Made by a program: the position numbers and the translations under genes. Shown in pieces: positions 46,845 through 55,347 of a stretch of DNA of 64,000 bases. Under the pieces are notes generated by a model that saw only the letters and a list, made by a program, of their open reading frames with translations, had not been told where the DNA came from and searched no databases. This DNA comes from an uncultured Ferrimonas sp. (GTDB taxonomy: Bacteria; Pseudomonadota; Gammaproteobacteria; Enterobacterales; Shewanellaceae), in NCBI RefSeq assembly GCF_947489035.1, contig NZ_CANLCI010000006.1, positions 1 through 64,000 of the forward strand, read 5' to 3'. The number at the start of each line of letters is the position of its first letter. The stretch's first letter is position 1.

Positions 46845-47586
46845 TGGCAAGTTGCACCTCCTGCGCCCAACGTTGCTGCTGGTTATCCACCGAGAACCAC
46901 CACTGCAGCCGCACCAAGTTGTTGCGGCCTAAGCTCGGTGGCGCCATCACAAACGGGCACTGGCTGTCGTTGGCACCGTTGTTGATGCAATCGGTTAGGT
47001 TGTTGGTTAACCCTTCGCCCATCAATACGCCATTACGCTGGATCTGTTCCCCCACCACACACCACTGCACCGCCTCTTCGGCAAAGAAAAAACGGCCACT
47101 GCTGGCGTAAGTGGCGGGATCAATCGCTTGGCTGAACTGCAACTGCGCTTGGCTGCAACTGCCACCGCAGCTGCTTACCGTTGTGCTTTGCAGATCGTAA
47201 AAATGCGGTTGGTAACCGTTTAACAGCACAGCTGTTAAGCCGTTGCAGGGGCTGCAATCGCTGCCGCTGCAGCAGCTGGGGGTATAGGCCAAGATGGTAT
47301 CGGTGGTGCCAATCTGAGGGTTAGCAAAAAAACGCTCTGCCGACGCCAGGGGGCGAAAACTGATGCAGCTGCTACCAACGCTCACGGTGCCCGGCACCGC
47401 TTGGCTGACTTCACGGCTAAAGCGCTGAGACGCTAACCGCAGTTGGCTCATCTGCTGTTGCCAATCGCTGCTGCTTTGGTAGATGCGCGCGCCGTAGTTA
47501 ATGAACGAGGTAACGCCTAAGGCTAATACGCTGATCACCACCACGGTGACCACCAGCTCAATCAGGGTAAAACCACGATTTCGCAT
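46834..47586 (-). CDS. mshO: MSHA biogenesis protein MshO (minor pilin)
   Basis: The 250-residue pilin-like protein has a type IV prepilin leader and helix (NRG-FTLIELVVTVVVISVLALG, cleavage after Gly5, Glu5 of the mature protein kept). The body is rich in cysteines (CCSGSDCSPC; CGGSC), unusual for small pilins. PilW-like position in the minor-pilin block. TGATG overlap with mshD. Confidence 0.9.
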   Translation of the reverse strand: MRNRGFTLIELVVTVVVISVLALGVTSFINYGARIYQSSSDWQQQMSQLRLASQRFSREVSQAVPGTVSVGSSCISFRPLASAERFFANPQIGTTDTILAYTPSCCSGSDCSPCNGLTAVLLNGYQPHFYDLQSTTVSSCGGSCSQAQLQFSQAIDPATYASSGRFFFAEEAVQWCVVGEQIQRNGVLMGEGLTNNLTDCINNGANDSQCPFVMAPPSLGRNNLVRLQWWFSVDNQQQRWAQEVQLANVP

Positions 47587-48131
47587 CAGTAGTTGCCTCG
47601 CAGTTGGCTAAATTGCATCACTTCACCGCTGGGGCTGGTTACTGCTACGGTCAGCAGCTTGGCACCGCCGCTCCAACCCAAGCCGGTTTCACAGCTGACG
47701 CCGATCGCCACTTGGAAATTTTGGTAGTGGCCACTGCCCAGCAGGGCTTCGGCATTGCCGCTGTAGCCATCAAAGTTATCCAGCAGTTGCCACTGGCGTG
47801 GATCGCCGCCGCTGCCGGGGCATAAGCCGCCATCGTCGCTGCAGCAAGTGATCGGGCTGACTTGGCCGCCGCCGTCTGGGGTGGCCCGATCAAACCGGCG
47901 GCCGCTTAATTCAGCCAGCACCGCTTGGCTGACTTGGGCCGATTTTGCTCGCAAGAAAGCATCAGCCGAACGCTCTGCTAATGGAAACAACAGGGTACTT
48001 AATAGGGTTAATGCGATGGCTAATACCGTCATCCCCACGACCGCTTCCAACAAGGTAAACCCCTGTTGCCGCGATCGGCGCGATACGGTGACTGAGGCAG
48101 GCATCGCATTGGGCAGCGGCTTAACAATCAT
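47586..48131 (-). CDS. mshD: MSHA biogenesis protein MshD (minor pilin)
   Basis: The ~181-residue product has prepilin motif QQG-FTLLEAVVGMTVLAIALTLLS, then a globular part with DGGGQVSPITCCSDDGGLCPGSGGDPRQW. Start 48131 overlaps mshC by 11 bases; an ATG at 48104 is also possible and gives a shorter leader. PilV-like. Confidence 0.88.
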   Translation of the reverse strand: MIVKPLPNAMPASVTVSRRSRQQGFTLLEAVVGMTVLAIALTLLSTLLFPLAERSADAFLRAKSAQVSQAVLAELSGRRFDRATPDGGGQVSPITCCSDDGGLCPGSGGDPRQWQLLDNFDGYSGNAEALLGSGHYQNFQVAIGVSCETGLGWSGGAKLLTVAVTSPSGEVMQFSQLRGNY

Positions 48132-48558
48132 GGGCGTAGCCTTCGGCTTCGATGCACAACTCGGCGCTGTCACCGGCAATAATCTCGATGCGACACCCGC
48201 TGGCGCTGCACTGGCCATTGGGGCTGCCGTCACGATCGAAACTGAATGAAAAACTGCTGAGATCCCCGCCGCTGCGGCGCAGGATCACTTGGGTATTATC
48301 CAGGGGGTAGGCCTCGGCGGCGCAATCGCCACTGAGTATAAATTGACTGCCATTGACCTGCACTTGGCACATCTGCCCGGCCATTCGCGCTTGTTGGGCA
48401 GCGCGAACTTGGGTTATCAGGGCATCACGAGTAATGCTGGCTTGGAAGGCGTTAGATCCAAAAAAGCGCGGTGCCACCGTAACCGCTAAGATAGACACCA
48501 ACATCAGGGTGACCACCAATTCGATTAGGGTGAAACCGCGCTGTCTGTACTGCAACAT
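48121..48558 (-). CDS. mshC: MSHA biogenesis protein MshC (minor pilin)
   Basis: The 145-residue product has prepilin motif QRG-FTLIELVVTLMLVSILAVTVAPRFF and a FimT/GspH-like globular part ending in a cysteine. It stands 17 bases after mshA. Confidence 0.9.
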   Translation of the reverse strand: MLQYRQRGFTLIELVVTLMLVSILAVTVAPRFFGSNAFQASITRDALITQVRAAQQARMAGQMCQVQVNGSQFILSGDCAAEAYPLDNTQVILRRSGGDLSSFSFSFDRDGSPNGQCSASGCRIEIIAGDSAELCIEAEGYAHDC

Positions 48559-48575
48559 GCGCTTAGGCTTGGGGG

Positions 48576-49076
48576 TTAGCAGCCATCGCCAACTACTGTG
48601 TAAGTTGGTTTAGTCGTTGCGGTTGCTTCTTGATATTCCAAGTAACACTGAGAGGTCGCTGGCACGGATGCGGTAGCCGCAACACTAGTGGTAATGCCTT
48701 CAGGGAATACTCGCGCAAAACCAGTAGCAGCAACGGCCGTCCAGTCGGAATTGTCGTCTAACAAAAATTCAACACCGGCAACGGTCTCAGGTACGTAACC
48801 AAACTCCAGAGTTACAGCAGCGGTGCCGCCTGAAGCGACAGCATTGCCATCGGCGTCAACATCATAGGTCGCTGCACTCTCTTGACCAGCAATGATCGCT
48901 TTGGAGTACACCAAATCGTTGCCAGACTTCATTGCACCTTTCACACCTTCCAAAGTCGCTTCACGTGCATCAGAAGAAATGTCGATAAATTTCGGTGCCG
49001 CTACTGCAGCCAGAATGCCCAGAATCACGATCACCACGACCAGTTCAATCAGGGTAAAACCTTTTTGTGCTTTCAT
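48576..49076 (-). CDS. mshA: Major MSHA pilin MshA
   Basis: MshA is the structural subunit of the mannose-sensitive haemagglutinin type IV pilus, used for surface attachment. The 166-residue product has a short leader MKAQKG, then FTLIELVVVIVILGILAAVAAPKFIDISSDAR with Glu5. The globular part has a C-terminal cysteine pair (SQCYLEYQ... and the last residue Cys), the usual D-region disulphide. GGGAG precedes the ATG. A hairpin separates it from mshB. Confidence 0.95.
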   Translation of the reverse strand: MKAQKGFTLIELVVVIVILGILAAVAAPKFIDISSDAREATLEGVKGAMKSGNDLVYSKAIIAGQESAATYDVDADGNAVASGGTAAVTLEFGYVPETVAGVEFLLDDNSDWTAVAATGFARVFPEGITTSVAATASVPATSQCYLEYQEATATTKPTYTVVGDGC

Positions 49077-49109
49077 TGTTACTGCTCCCAAAGAGAATTA
49101 AAGCAATCA

Positions 49110-49138
49110 GTCAGCAGCAGTGCATCGCCCCTGCTGAC
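49110..49138 (-). promoter_or_regulatory. Stem-loop between mshB and mshA
   Basis: GTCAGCAG and CTGCTGAC arms around a 13-base loop in the 79-base gap before mshA. No T-run follows, so it is more likely an mRNA processing or stability element, or part of a mshA-specific promoter region, than a terminator. Confidence 0.5.
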
Positions 49139-49155
49139 TAACTTATTGAAACGAA

Positions 49156-49761
49156 TTAGTTGTTAAAGCTGATTACTTGGCCCGTGCCCAGATTGTAATC
49201 GAAACCGATGGCGCCCGCTGTTGCCTGAGTCACTGCGGGGTCAACCAGACGACCGGTATCGTTCAAAGCCAACGAGTCGAGCAAGAAGTACACACACTTA
49301 TCAACGTTGTTGACGGTGTTTCCGTTCATGTCGATCACGCTACCGGCACCGGCATTTTCTACCGAAACAAAGTAACGGAAATCACGCAGATCAACGTTGG
49401 TTGCGCTGCTGTGAGTTGGGGTGCTTTGCAGGATGTCATCAAACACCCCTTCACAACGTGCGGCCGTCAGATTGGTGCCACTGTCGTTGCTGTCGCTGCT
49501 TGGGTAACCAAAGCGGTTCACACCCACATTGATGCCGTTGATCAGCACACCCGTAGTTGGGCGACCGTCCACTTCCCACTGGGCACGCACTAGGCCAACC
49601 GCAGCGGCAAAGCCACCGCCAACGCCTTCGGCGGCAGCAATTTCAGCTTCGTCAGTCAGGTTGATAAAGCGCGGTAGGGCAACAGCGGCCAATAAGCCAA
49701 GGATCACCACTACAATCACCAGCTCTACAAAAGTAAAACCACGTTGCATCTGTTTTTTCAT
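49156..49761 (-). CDS. mshB: MSHA pilin-like protein MshB
   Basis: The 201-residue product has prepilin motif QRG-FTFVELVIVVVILGLLAAVALPRFINLTDEAE with Glu5 and a globular part with a cysteine pair (AARCEGVF; DKCVYFLL). MshB precedes mshA in Vibrio and Shewanella loci and is a minor pilin needed for assembly. AGGGAA before the ATG. 112 bases separate it from mshF, enough for a promoter. Confidence 0.9.
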   Translation of the reverse strand: MKKQMQRGFTFVELVIVVVILGLLAAVALPRFINLTDEAEIAAAEGVGGGFAAAVGLVRAQWEVDGRPTTGVLINGINVGVNRFGYPSSDSNDSGTNLTAARCEGVFDDILQSTPTHSSATNVDLRDFRYFVSVENAGAGSVIDMNGNTVNNVDKCVYFLLDSLALNDTGRLVDPAVTQATAGAIGFDYNLGTGQVISFNN

Positions 49762-49873
49762 CGTATTCCCTACTCTAAACCTGAGTGAATGAAATTTAAG
49801 TCAATCGTGTCAGTAGATTGACACATTTACGGTGTTTTTTCTACCGCAGCCAAGGCACTTTTACGTTTCCAAA

Positions 49874-50311
49874 TCAATCATATAACAACACGCTGCCCGT
49901 ACTAGGATAGTAGTGCAATTCGGCCAAGTCATTGAGCACAAAGCGGCAATGGCCTTGATCAAACTGCTGCACCTGCAATAACGCGTCGGCTTCCGACCCC
50001 ATTAGCTGGTGCCACAATAAGCCACAATTTTGTTGCGGATCTGGCCAGCCGCGCTCTTGCAGCATCGGCAATTGATACGCTTGGCCATCCGGCGCTTGCC
50101 ACGGCAACAGCTGGGGCTGATTGTTAAGCAACCATTGCCCGCGCACCGCATACAGCGATTCTAAAAAGCGCTGCTGCACCAAGTTGGCGGGCACACTGCG
50201 CTGGGCATCGCCGATCGGTAACTGCCACAACACCAGCAGCGCCAACAGCAGCGACAGCAACCACAGCAACAGCCGTTCCATGTGGCTTTCAGAGCGCTGC
50301 TGCTTATCCAT
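49874..50311 (-). CDS. mshF: MSHA biogenesis protein MshF
   Basis: The 145-residue product has one N-terminal helix (LLLWLLSLLLALLVLWQLP) and a small periplasmic part (QRFLESLYAVRGQWLLNNQPQ). No named domain is clear; the call rests on its place between mshG and mshB. TAATG coupling to mshG. Confidence 0.8.
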   Translation of the reverse strand: MDKQQRSESHMERLLLWLLSLLLALLVLWQLPIGDAQRSVPANLVQQRFLESLYAVRGQWLLNNQPQLLPWQAPDGQAYQLPMLQERGWPDPQQNCGLLWHQLMGSEADALLQVQQFDQGHCRFVLNDLAELHYYPSTGSVLLYD

Positions 50312-51528
50312 TAGTGGCCCTGCACTGCGCTGAACATATCCCACATCGGCAGGTAGATCCCCAGTGCCAGCACCAACAGCATCCCAGCCACAATCACCAG
50401 CAGGATCGGTTCAAGCTTAGCGGTTAAGCCTTTGAGCTCGTGATCCACTTCGCGATCGTAAAATTCGGCGGCGTCGTCCAGCAGCTCATCCAAGCGGCCG
50501 GTTTCTTCGCCCACGGCGATCATCTGCATCACCAGCGACGTAAAGAAGCCGCTTTGGCCAGCCACTCGCTGCAAACTTTCGCCGCCTTCGATGCCACGCC
50601 GCATCGACACGATATGCTGCTGCATATAGGTGTTATCCACCGCATCAGACACCAGCTGCAGCGATTGGTTAATCGGCACCCCGCCGCGCAGCATCATCGA
50701 TAAACTGCTGCAAAAACGGCTCAGGGTCGCGCGCTGAATCAAGGTGCCCAACAGCGGCTGTTTTAATTTATAGCGATCCCAGCGCAGCTTACCCGCGTCG
50801 GTTAACAGGTAACTGCGGATCCCGAAGATCCCGCCCACAATCCCCAGCAGCAGCAGCCACCAGTAATTGATAAAGAAGTTCGAGGTACCGATTAAGATCC
50901 GCGTTGGCAGCGGCAGCTCGGCACCAAACTTAGCGAACATGCCCGCAAACTGTGGGATCACAAAGATGTTCAACACCACCAAGGCCACCGCAATCACCGC
51001 GATCACCGTCATCGGGTATCGCATCGCCGCTTTTACCCGGCGCTTGGTTTCGGTTTCCTGCTCGATATGGCGATACAAGCGGGCAAAGGCTTCATCCAAG
51101 TTACCGGTGTTTTCACCCACGTGCACCATCGCCACATACATCGAGCTAAACACCCGTGGATGCTGGTTCATCGCGGCCGAAAGAGTGTGGCCTTGCACCA
51201 GTTGTTCGCGCAGATCCAGCAAGGTGGTCTGCATCAATTCGTTGTCTTGCCCTTCCGCTAACCCCGCCAACGCTTGCAGCAGCGGAATGCCGGATTTGGC
51301 CAACGACTGCATCTGTCGAGTAAACAGCAGCAAGGCGGTGGTCGGCACCTTCGCCTGAAACAGCGATTTGAACTCCAGCAACTTGCGATCGCTGTGGGGT
51401 TCAAGCTGCAGCGGAATGATGGCGCGACGCATCAGTTGCTCCATCGCCGCCGCTTCGCTGTTGGCGTCGAGTAACCCTTCCACTTTAGCGCCGCTGGCAT
51501 CGCGGCCTTGGTAGCGAAATTGGCTCAT
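50311..51528 (-). CDS. mshG: MSHA platform protein MshG (PilC/GspF family)
   Basis: MshG is the inner-membrane platform of the pilus machine. The 405-residue product has two T2SSF domains (first about 65-190: LFTRQMQSLAKSGIPLLQALAGL; second about 270-395: RFCSSLSMMLRGGVPINQSLQLV) and three membrane helices, with conserved GEETGRLDELL. One base after mshE. Confidence 0.95.
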   Translation of the reverse strand: MSQFRYQGRDASGAKVEGLLDANSEAAAMEQLMRRAIIPLQLEPHSDRKLLEFKSLFQAKVPTTALLLFTRQMQSLAKSGIPLLQALAGLAEGQDNELMQTTLLDLREQLVQGHTLSAAMNQHPRVFSSMYVAMVHVGENTGNLDEAFARLYRHIEQETETKRRVKAAMRYPMTVIAVIAVALVVLNIFVIPQFAGMFAKFGAELPLPTRILIGTSNFFINYWWLLLLGIVGGIFGIRSYLLTDAGKLRWDRYKLKQPLLGTLIQRATLSRFCSSLSMMLRGGVPINQSLQLVSDAVDNTYMQQHIVSMRRGIEGGESLQRVAGQSGFFTSLVMQMIAVGEETGRLDELLDDAAEFYDREVDHELKGLTAKLEPILLVIVAGMLLVLALGIYLPMWDMFSAVQGH

Positions 51529-51529
51529 A

Positions 51530-53275
51530 TCAAGACTCGTTCATGCGCTGCGCCAAGCTTTGGTTCAGCTCGCTAACGTCTTCGGCCAAGCGCATCGCTT
51601 CGTTCAAGGTGGTTAACCCTTGCTTGGCGTATTGCAGCGCCGCCAGCGCCAGCGGTTGGAAACTTGGGTTGCTGCGCGCCGCCTTAGCAAAAGCCAGAGG
51701 ATCGCTGTCGCGCAGGGCGTCAATCATCGGTTCATCCAGTTCCAGCAATTCGTACACACCAATCCGACCACGGAAGCCGGTTTGGTTACAACGCTGACAG
51801 CCATTACCGCGCTTAAAGGTTTGCGCCGCCATGTTGGGATCGGCCACGTGTTGCAGCCAGGCTTTTTCTGCCGGTTCCAGCTCGACATCGGCGGCGCAGT
51901 GGGTGCAGATCCGGCGCACCAAACGCTGGGCCAAAATCGCCCGCAGTGCCGACGACACCAAGTACGGTGCCGCCCCCATGTCAATCAAACGCAGGGTGGA
52001 ACTGATGGAATCGTTGGTGTGCAAGGTGGACAACACCAAGTGGCCGGTTAATGCCGCCCGCAGGCCGATCTCAACGGTTTCTTGGTCGCGCATCTCGCCC
52101 ACCATGATCACATCAGGATCCTGACGCAAAGTGGTGCGCAGCACCTGCGAGAAGCTCAGGCCGATCTTCTGGTTGATCTGCACTTGGTTGATCCGTTCCA
52201 GTCGGTATTCCACCGGATCTTCAACGGTAATGATTTTCCGCGCGGGCTGGTTCAGTTCGTTCAATAGCCCATACAAGGTGGTGGTTTTACCGGAGCCCGT
52301 AGGGCCGGTCACCAACAACATGCCGTGAGGACGGTTGATCTGAGTTCGCAGCCGCTGCTGAATGTCTGCTGGCATCCCCGTTTGGGCGATGTCTAACAAG
52401 CCCGCCGATTGATCCAGCAAACGCATCACCACCGCTTCGCCGTTTTGCACCGGCATGGTGGATACCCGCACGTCCACTTCGTGGTTGGCCACGCTGAACT
52501 GGAAACGGCCATCTTGCGGCAACCGTTTTTCCGAAATATCCAAACCCGACATCAGCTTGATCCGCAGCACCAAGGCGTTGGCGATCCGAAACTCTGACAG
52601 GGTGTTTTCCATCAACTGGCCATCAACCCGATAGCGAATACGCAGCACTTTTTCGTCTGGTTCGATGTGGATATCCGACGCCCGCACCTGCATCGCATCT
52701 TCAAAGATCGATTGCAGCAAGCGCACCACGGTGGCATCGCCGCCATCGTCGTCGCTGATCAGACCGGTAAGGGTGAAATCCTGTTCGTCGCCGTACTCTT
52801 CTTGCAGTTCGCCGGCAATCGAAGCAATTTTTTCGGTGTGGCGATACAGGTTATCAAACGCATCCAGCAGCTGCCCTTCGGTGGCTACCGCCAAGCGGAT
52901 CTGCCGCGGTGACACCAAGGCTTCCAGCGTATCCAGTGCCGCCAGATCGGCGGGATCACTCATCGCCAGCAACACGCTGTCTTCGTCGGCTTCCACCACC
53001 AAGGCGCGGTAGCGGCGAGCGTGCACTTCTGGCAGCAACTGCACCAGCGCCGGTGGGATACGGCGGCGGCTGATGTCTAAGAACGGGATCGCCATCTGCT
53101 GCGACAAAATGGTCAGCAGCTGCTCTTCAGGCAGCGCGCCCATGTCGATCAGGGTACGACCCAGTTTACGGCCACTGGTTTTTTGCGCTTTGAGCGCCGC
53201 CATCAACTGCTCTTCGCTGATCGCCCCTTCGGCCACCAACAGATCGCCTAAGCGTTGTTTCAGTTTGTTTTTCAT
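51530..53275 (-). CDS. mshE: MSHA extension ATPase MshE
   Basis: MshE powers pilin polymerisation. The 581-residue product has an N-terminal MshEN domain: tandem motifs RLGDLLVAEGAISEEQLMAAL and RKLGRTLIDMGALPEEQL (residues 8-53), the known c-di-GMP-binding signature. The GspE ATPase core has Walker A GPTGSGKT (324-331), Asp box and Walker B (RQDPDVIMVGEMRDQETVE), and a zinc tetracysteine motif (CTHC...CQRC). Overlaps mshN by ATGA. Regulation by c-di-GMP is established for Vibrio MshE and inferred here from the motifs. Confidence 0.97.
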   Translation of the reverse strand: MKNKLKQRLGDLLVAEGAISEEQLMAALKAQKTSGRKLGRTLIDMGALPEEQLLTILSQQMAIPFLDISRRRIPPALVQLLPEVHARRYRALVVEADEDSVLLAMSDPADLAALDTLEALVSPRQIRLAVATEGQLLDAFDNLYRHTEKIASIAGELQEEYGDEQDFTLTGLISDDDGGDATVVRLLQSIFEDAMQVRASDIHIEPDEKVLRIRYRVDGQLMENTLSEFRIANALVLRIKLMSGLDISEKRLPQDGRFQFSVANHEVDVRVSTMPVQNGEAVVMRLLDQSAGLLDIAQTGMPADIQQRLRTQINRPHGMLLVTGPTGSGKTTTLYGLLNELNQPARKIITVEDPVEYRLERINQVQINQKIGLSFSQVLRTTLRQDPDVIMVGEMRDQETVEIGLRAALTGHLVLSTLHTNDSISSTLRLIDMGAAPYLVSSALRAILAQRLVRRICTHCAADVELEPAEKAWLQHVADPNMAAQTFKRGNGCQRCNQTGFRGRIGVYELLELDEPMIDALRDSDPLAFAKAARSNPSFQPLALAALQYAKQGLTTLNEAMRLAEDVSELNQSLAQRMNES

Positions 53276-54429
53276 TTAGCGCCTCCCAACTGCTGCACTC
53301 GTTGCTGCGCGTATGCGCTGGCGGCGGCATCCAGCCCCGGCAACAGCAATGCTTGTTTGTAGGCATTGCTGGCGTGTTCGCCACGTTCTAAAAATTCAAG
53401 GTTATAGGCCAAGCTCAACCACCAATTGGGGTTACTGGGCTCGGCTTGCACCAGCTGCTGCCAATCTTGGGCAGCCAGTGGGTATTGCTGTAACTGTTGC
53501 GCCAACAGCGCCCGTGCGGGCAGATCGGCGGTTTCGGTATGCAGTGACTGACTGAACTGCAACCACTGGATCGCCAACTGCGGATCGCCACTGGCGTGCG
53601 CCCGTTCGGCGCTGACAATGGCGTAACCGGCGTATTGCGGAAACTGCGCTAACCCTTGCTGCAACAGCCGTTCAGCAGCGGCAGCGGGCAACAGCGGCAA
53701 CAGCGCCAAACGCGCTTGATGCAGGCTGGGATCCAGCGTTAAGGCTTGCTCTAAGCTGGCACGAGGATCGGTTTGCTGCTGCGCTTGCTGCCACAGTTGC
53801 TGCGCTAACTCTTGCGGCGACAGCGCCGAGGGTTTGACCTGCAAGTTCGGTTGCGCGCGAACTGGTGTTGGGAGCGCCACCGCCGTGGCGGGAACGGCAA
53901 CCGCAGCGGGTTGGGATGCCGCCGCAGGCTTTGGCTGTGCTTCACTCGCTACCGAAACACCGGCACCGGCACCGGCATCGACATCGGCATCAACCTCAGC
54001 CTGAGTCTTGAGCTTGGTATTGGTCTTGGTATTGGCCACCGTGTTAACCGCGGCTTTCAGCTCGGTTTGAGGTTCAGCGTTAACGGCGGTTTGAGACACG
54101 GGCTCAGCCGCAACTGCAATCTGTGTTGGTGTTGGTTCTGGTGCTGTCTCTGCCGCCGTGACCGTCTCGACCGTTTGTGCCGCTGGCACGGCTTGTTCTG
54201 CCGCCGCCGGAGCCACGCTGTTGGCGCGCGGTTGCAGCAGTTGTAGTTGGGCGCTGATGGTTGGCCACCACAGCCACAGCAACAGCGGCAGCAACAATAA
54301 GCCCCACCACACTTTTCGGCGCGGTGGCGACGGCGGTTGCACCACTTGATCGGCACCGAAACTGGCCGGCATGGCACCTTGGCCACCACGACGTTCTAAC
54401 TGTTTTAAGGTGTCGTTAATCACACTCAT
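53272..54429 (-). CDS. mshN: MSHA biogenesis protein MshN (TPR protein)
   Basis: The 385-residue product has a short cytoplasmic start (SVINDTLKQLERR), one membrane helix (WGLLLLPLLLWLWW), a long low-complexity Ala/Val/Thr/Glu linker with lysine-threonine and alternating acidic repeats (about residues 75-215), and a C-terminal TPR-like helical region (SLEQALTLDPSLHQARLALLP; QAEPSNPNWWLSLAYNLEF). Overlaps mshM and mshE by ATGA. Confidence 0.9.
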   Translation of the reverse strand: MSVINDTLKQLERRGGQGAMPASFGADQVVQPPSPPRRKVWWGLLLLPLLLWLWWPTISAQLQLLQPRANSVAPAAAEQAVPAAQTVETVTAAETAPEPTPTQIAVAAEPVSQTAVNAEPQTELKAAVNTVANTKTNTKLKTQAEVDADVDAGAGAGVSVASEAQPKPAAASQPAAVAVPATAVALPTPVRAQPNLQVKPSALSPQELAQQLWQQAQQQTDPRASLEQALTLDPSLHQARLALLPLLPAAAAERLLQQGLAQFPQYAGYAIVSAERAHASGDPQLAIQWLQFSQSLHTETADLPARALLAQQLQQYPLAAQDWQQLVQAEPSNPNWWLSLAYNLEFLERGEHASNAYKQALLLPGLDAAASAYAQQRVQQLGGAK

Positions 54430-55340
54430 AGCGCCACCTCTGGTACGAATCGCAACCATAATCCCGCCGCCAGCAGCAACGCCGCCAGCAACCACAATGG
54501 GGCGGTTTTAGGAATATTGCGCCACGGCGACAAGGGTTTGGCGGCTTCGGTATCGGCAATGGCGCGCTCTACGATCTGTCGATCCAGCTGGCCTTTACCG
54601 GCACCAAAACCCAGCATCAAACATTTATGCGCCAATACGTTTACGATCCGTGGAATGCCACCACTGGCTTGCCATAACAGCTTCGAAAGTGGTGGGGCAA
54701 ATAGATTCTGCTGGCGACAACCGGCCACCTGCAGTCGATGTTGCAGATAGCCTTGGCATTCGGCCAACGACAACCCGCGTAATTGATAAGAGAAAGTGAT
54801 CCGCTGCCGCAGCTGTCGCAGCTCTGGCCGCGCTAGGCGTTGATCCAGCTCAGGCTGCCCCAGTAACACCACCTGCAGCAGCTTAAAGCTTTCGGTTTCT
54901 AAGTTGGTGAACAGCCGCAGTGCTTCCAAACTGTCGTCGGGCAGCGCCTGTGCCTCATCCACTACCACCACCACCGGCCGATTGTTCATGGCACAGCGCA
55001 TCAACTTATTGCCAATCGCTTGGGTCAGCAGCAGCGCGTCATGTTGGGCTGGTAGCCCCAGCTCGGCCGCTAAGGCGCGGCGTAATTCGTCGCCGCTTAA
55101 GTAGGGGTTTGGCAACCACGCAAACTGGTATTTGTCGGCCAGTTCGTTGATCAGCTTACGGCAGATCATGGTTTTGCCTGTGCCCACCTCGCCGGTCACC
55201 TTGATAAAGCCTTCCCCTGCCGCCAAGGCGGTATGCAACACCTGCAGTGCCTCTTGGTGTGGCGGCAGTTGGCAATAAAACTGCGTATTGGGCGTCAGCG
55301 TATACGGCAGTTGGGTTAGGCCATAGTGGTACAGGTACAT
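54426..55340 (-). CDS. mshM: MSHA biogenesis protein MshM (ExeA-like ATPase)
   Basis: MshM resembles ExeA/GspA AAA ATPases that help place secretins. The 304-residue product has Walker A GEVGTGKT (50-57), Walker B VVVVVDEAQALPDD, an arginine-finger region and a C-terminal membrane helix (PLWLLAALLLAAGLWLRF). It lies 7 bases after mshL. Confidence 0.94.
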   Translation of the reverse strand: MYLYHYGLTQLPYTLTPNTQFYCQLPPHQEALQVLHTALAAGEGFIKVTGEVGTGKTMICRKLINELADKYQFAWLPNPYLSGDELRRALAAELGLPAQHDALLLTQAIGNKLMRCAMNNRPVVVVVDEAQALPDDSLEALRLFTNLETESFKLLQVVLLGQPELDQRLARPELRQLRQRITFSYQLRGLSLAECQGYLQHRLQVAGCRQQNLFAPPLSKLLWQASGGIPRIVNVLAHKCLMLGFGAGKGQLDRQIVERAIADTEAAKPLSPWRNIPKTAPLWLLAALLLAAGLWLRFVPEVAL

Positions 55341-55347
55341 GGGCGCG

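Noticed and set aside
49762-49873. Sigma-54 promoter before mshB
   Set aside because: rpoN is in the window and pilin genes are often sigma-54 dependent, but no TGGCAC-N5-TTGC match was found here or before mshA. A weak TTGACT -35 exists without a good -10.
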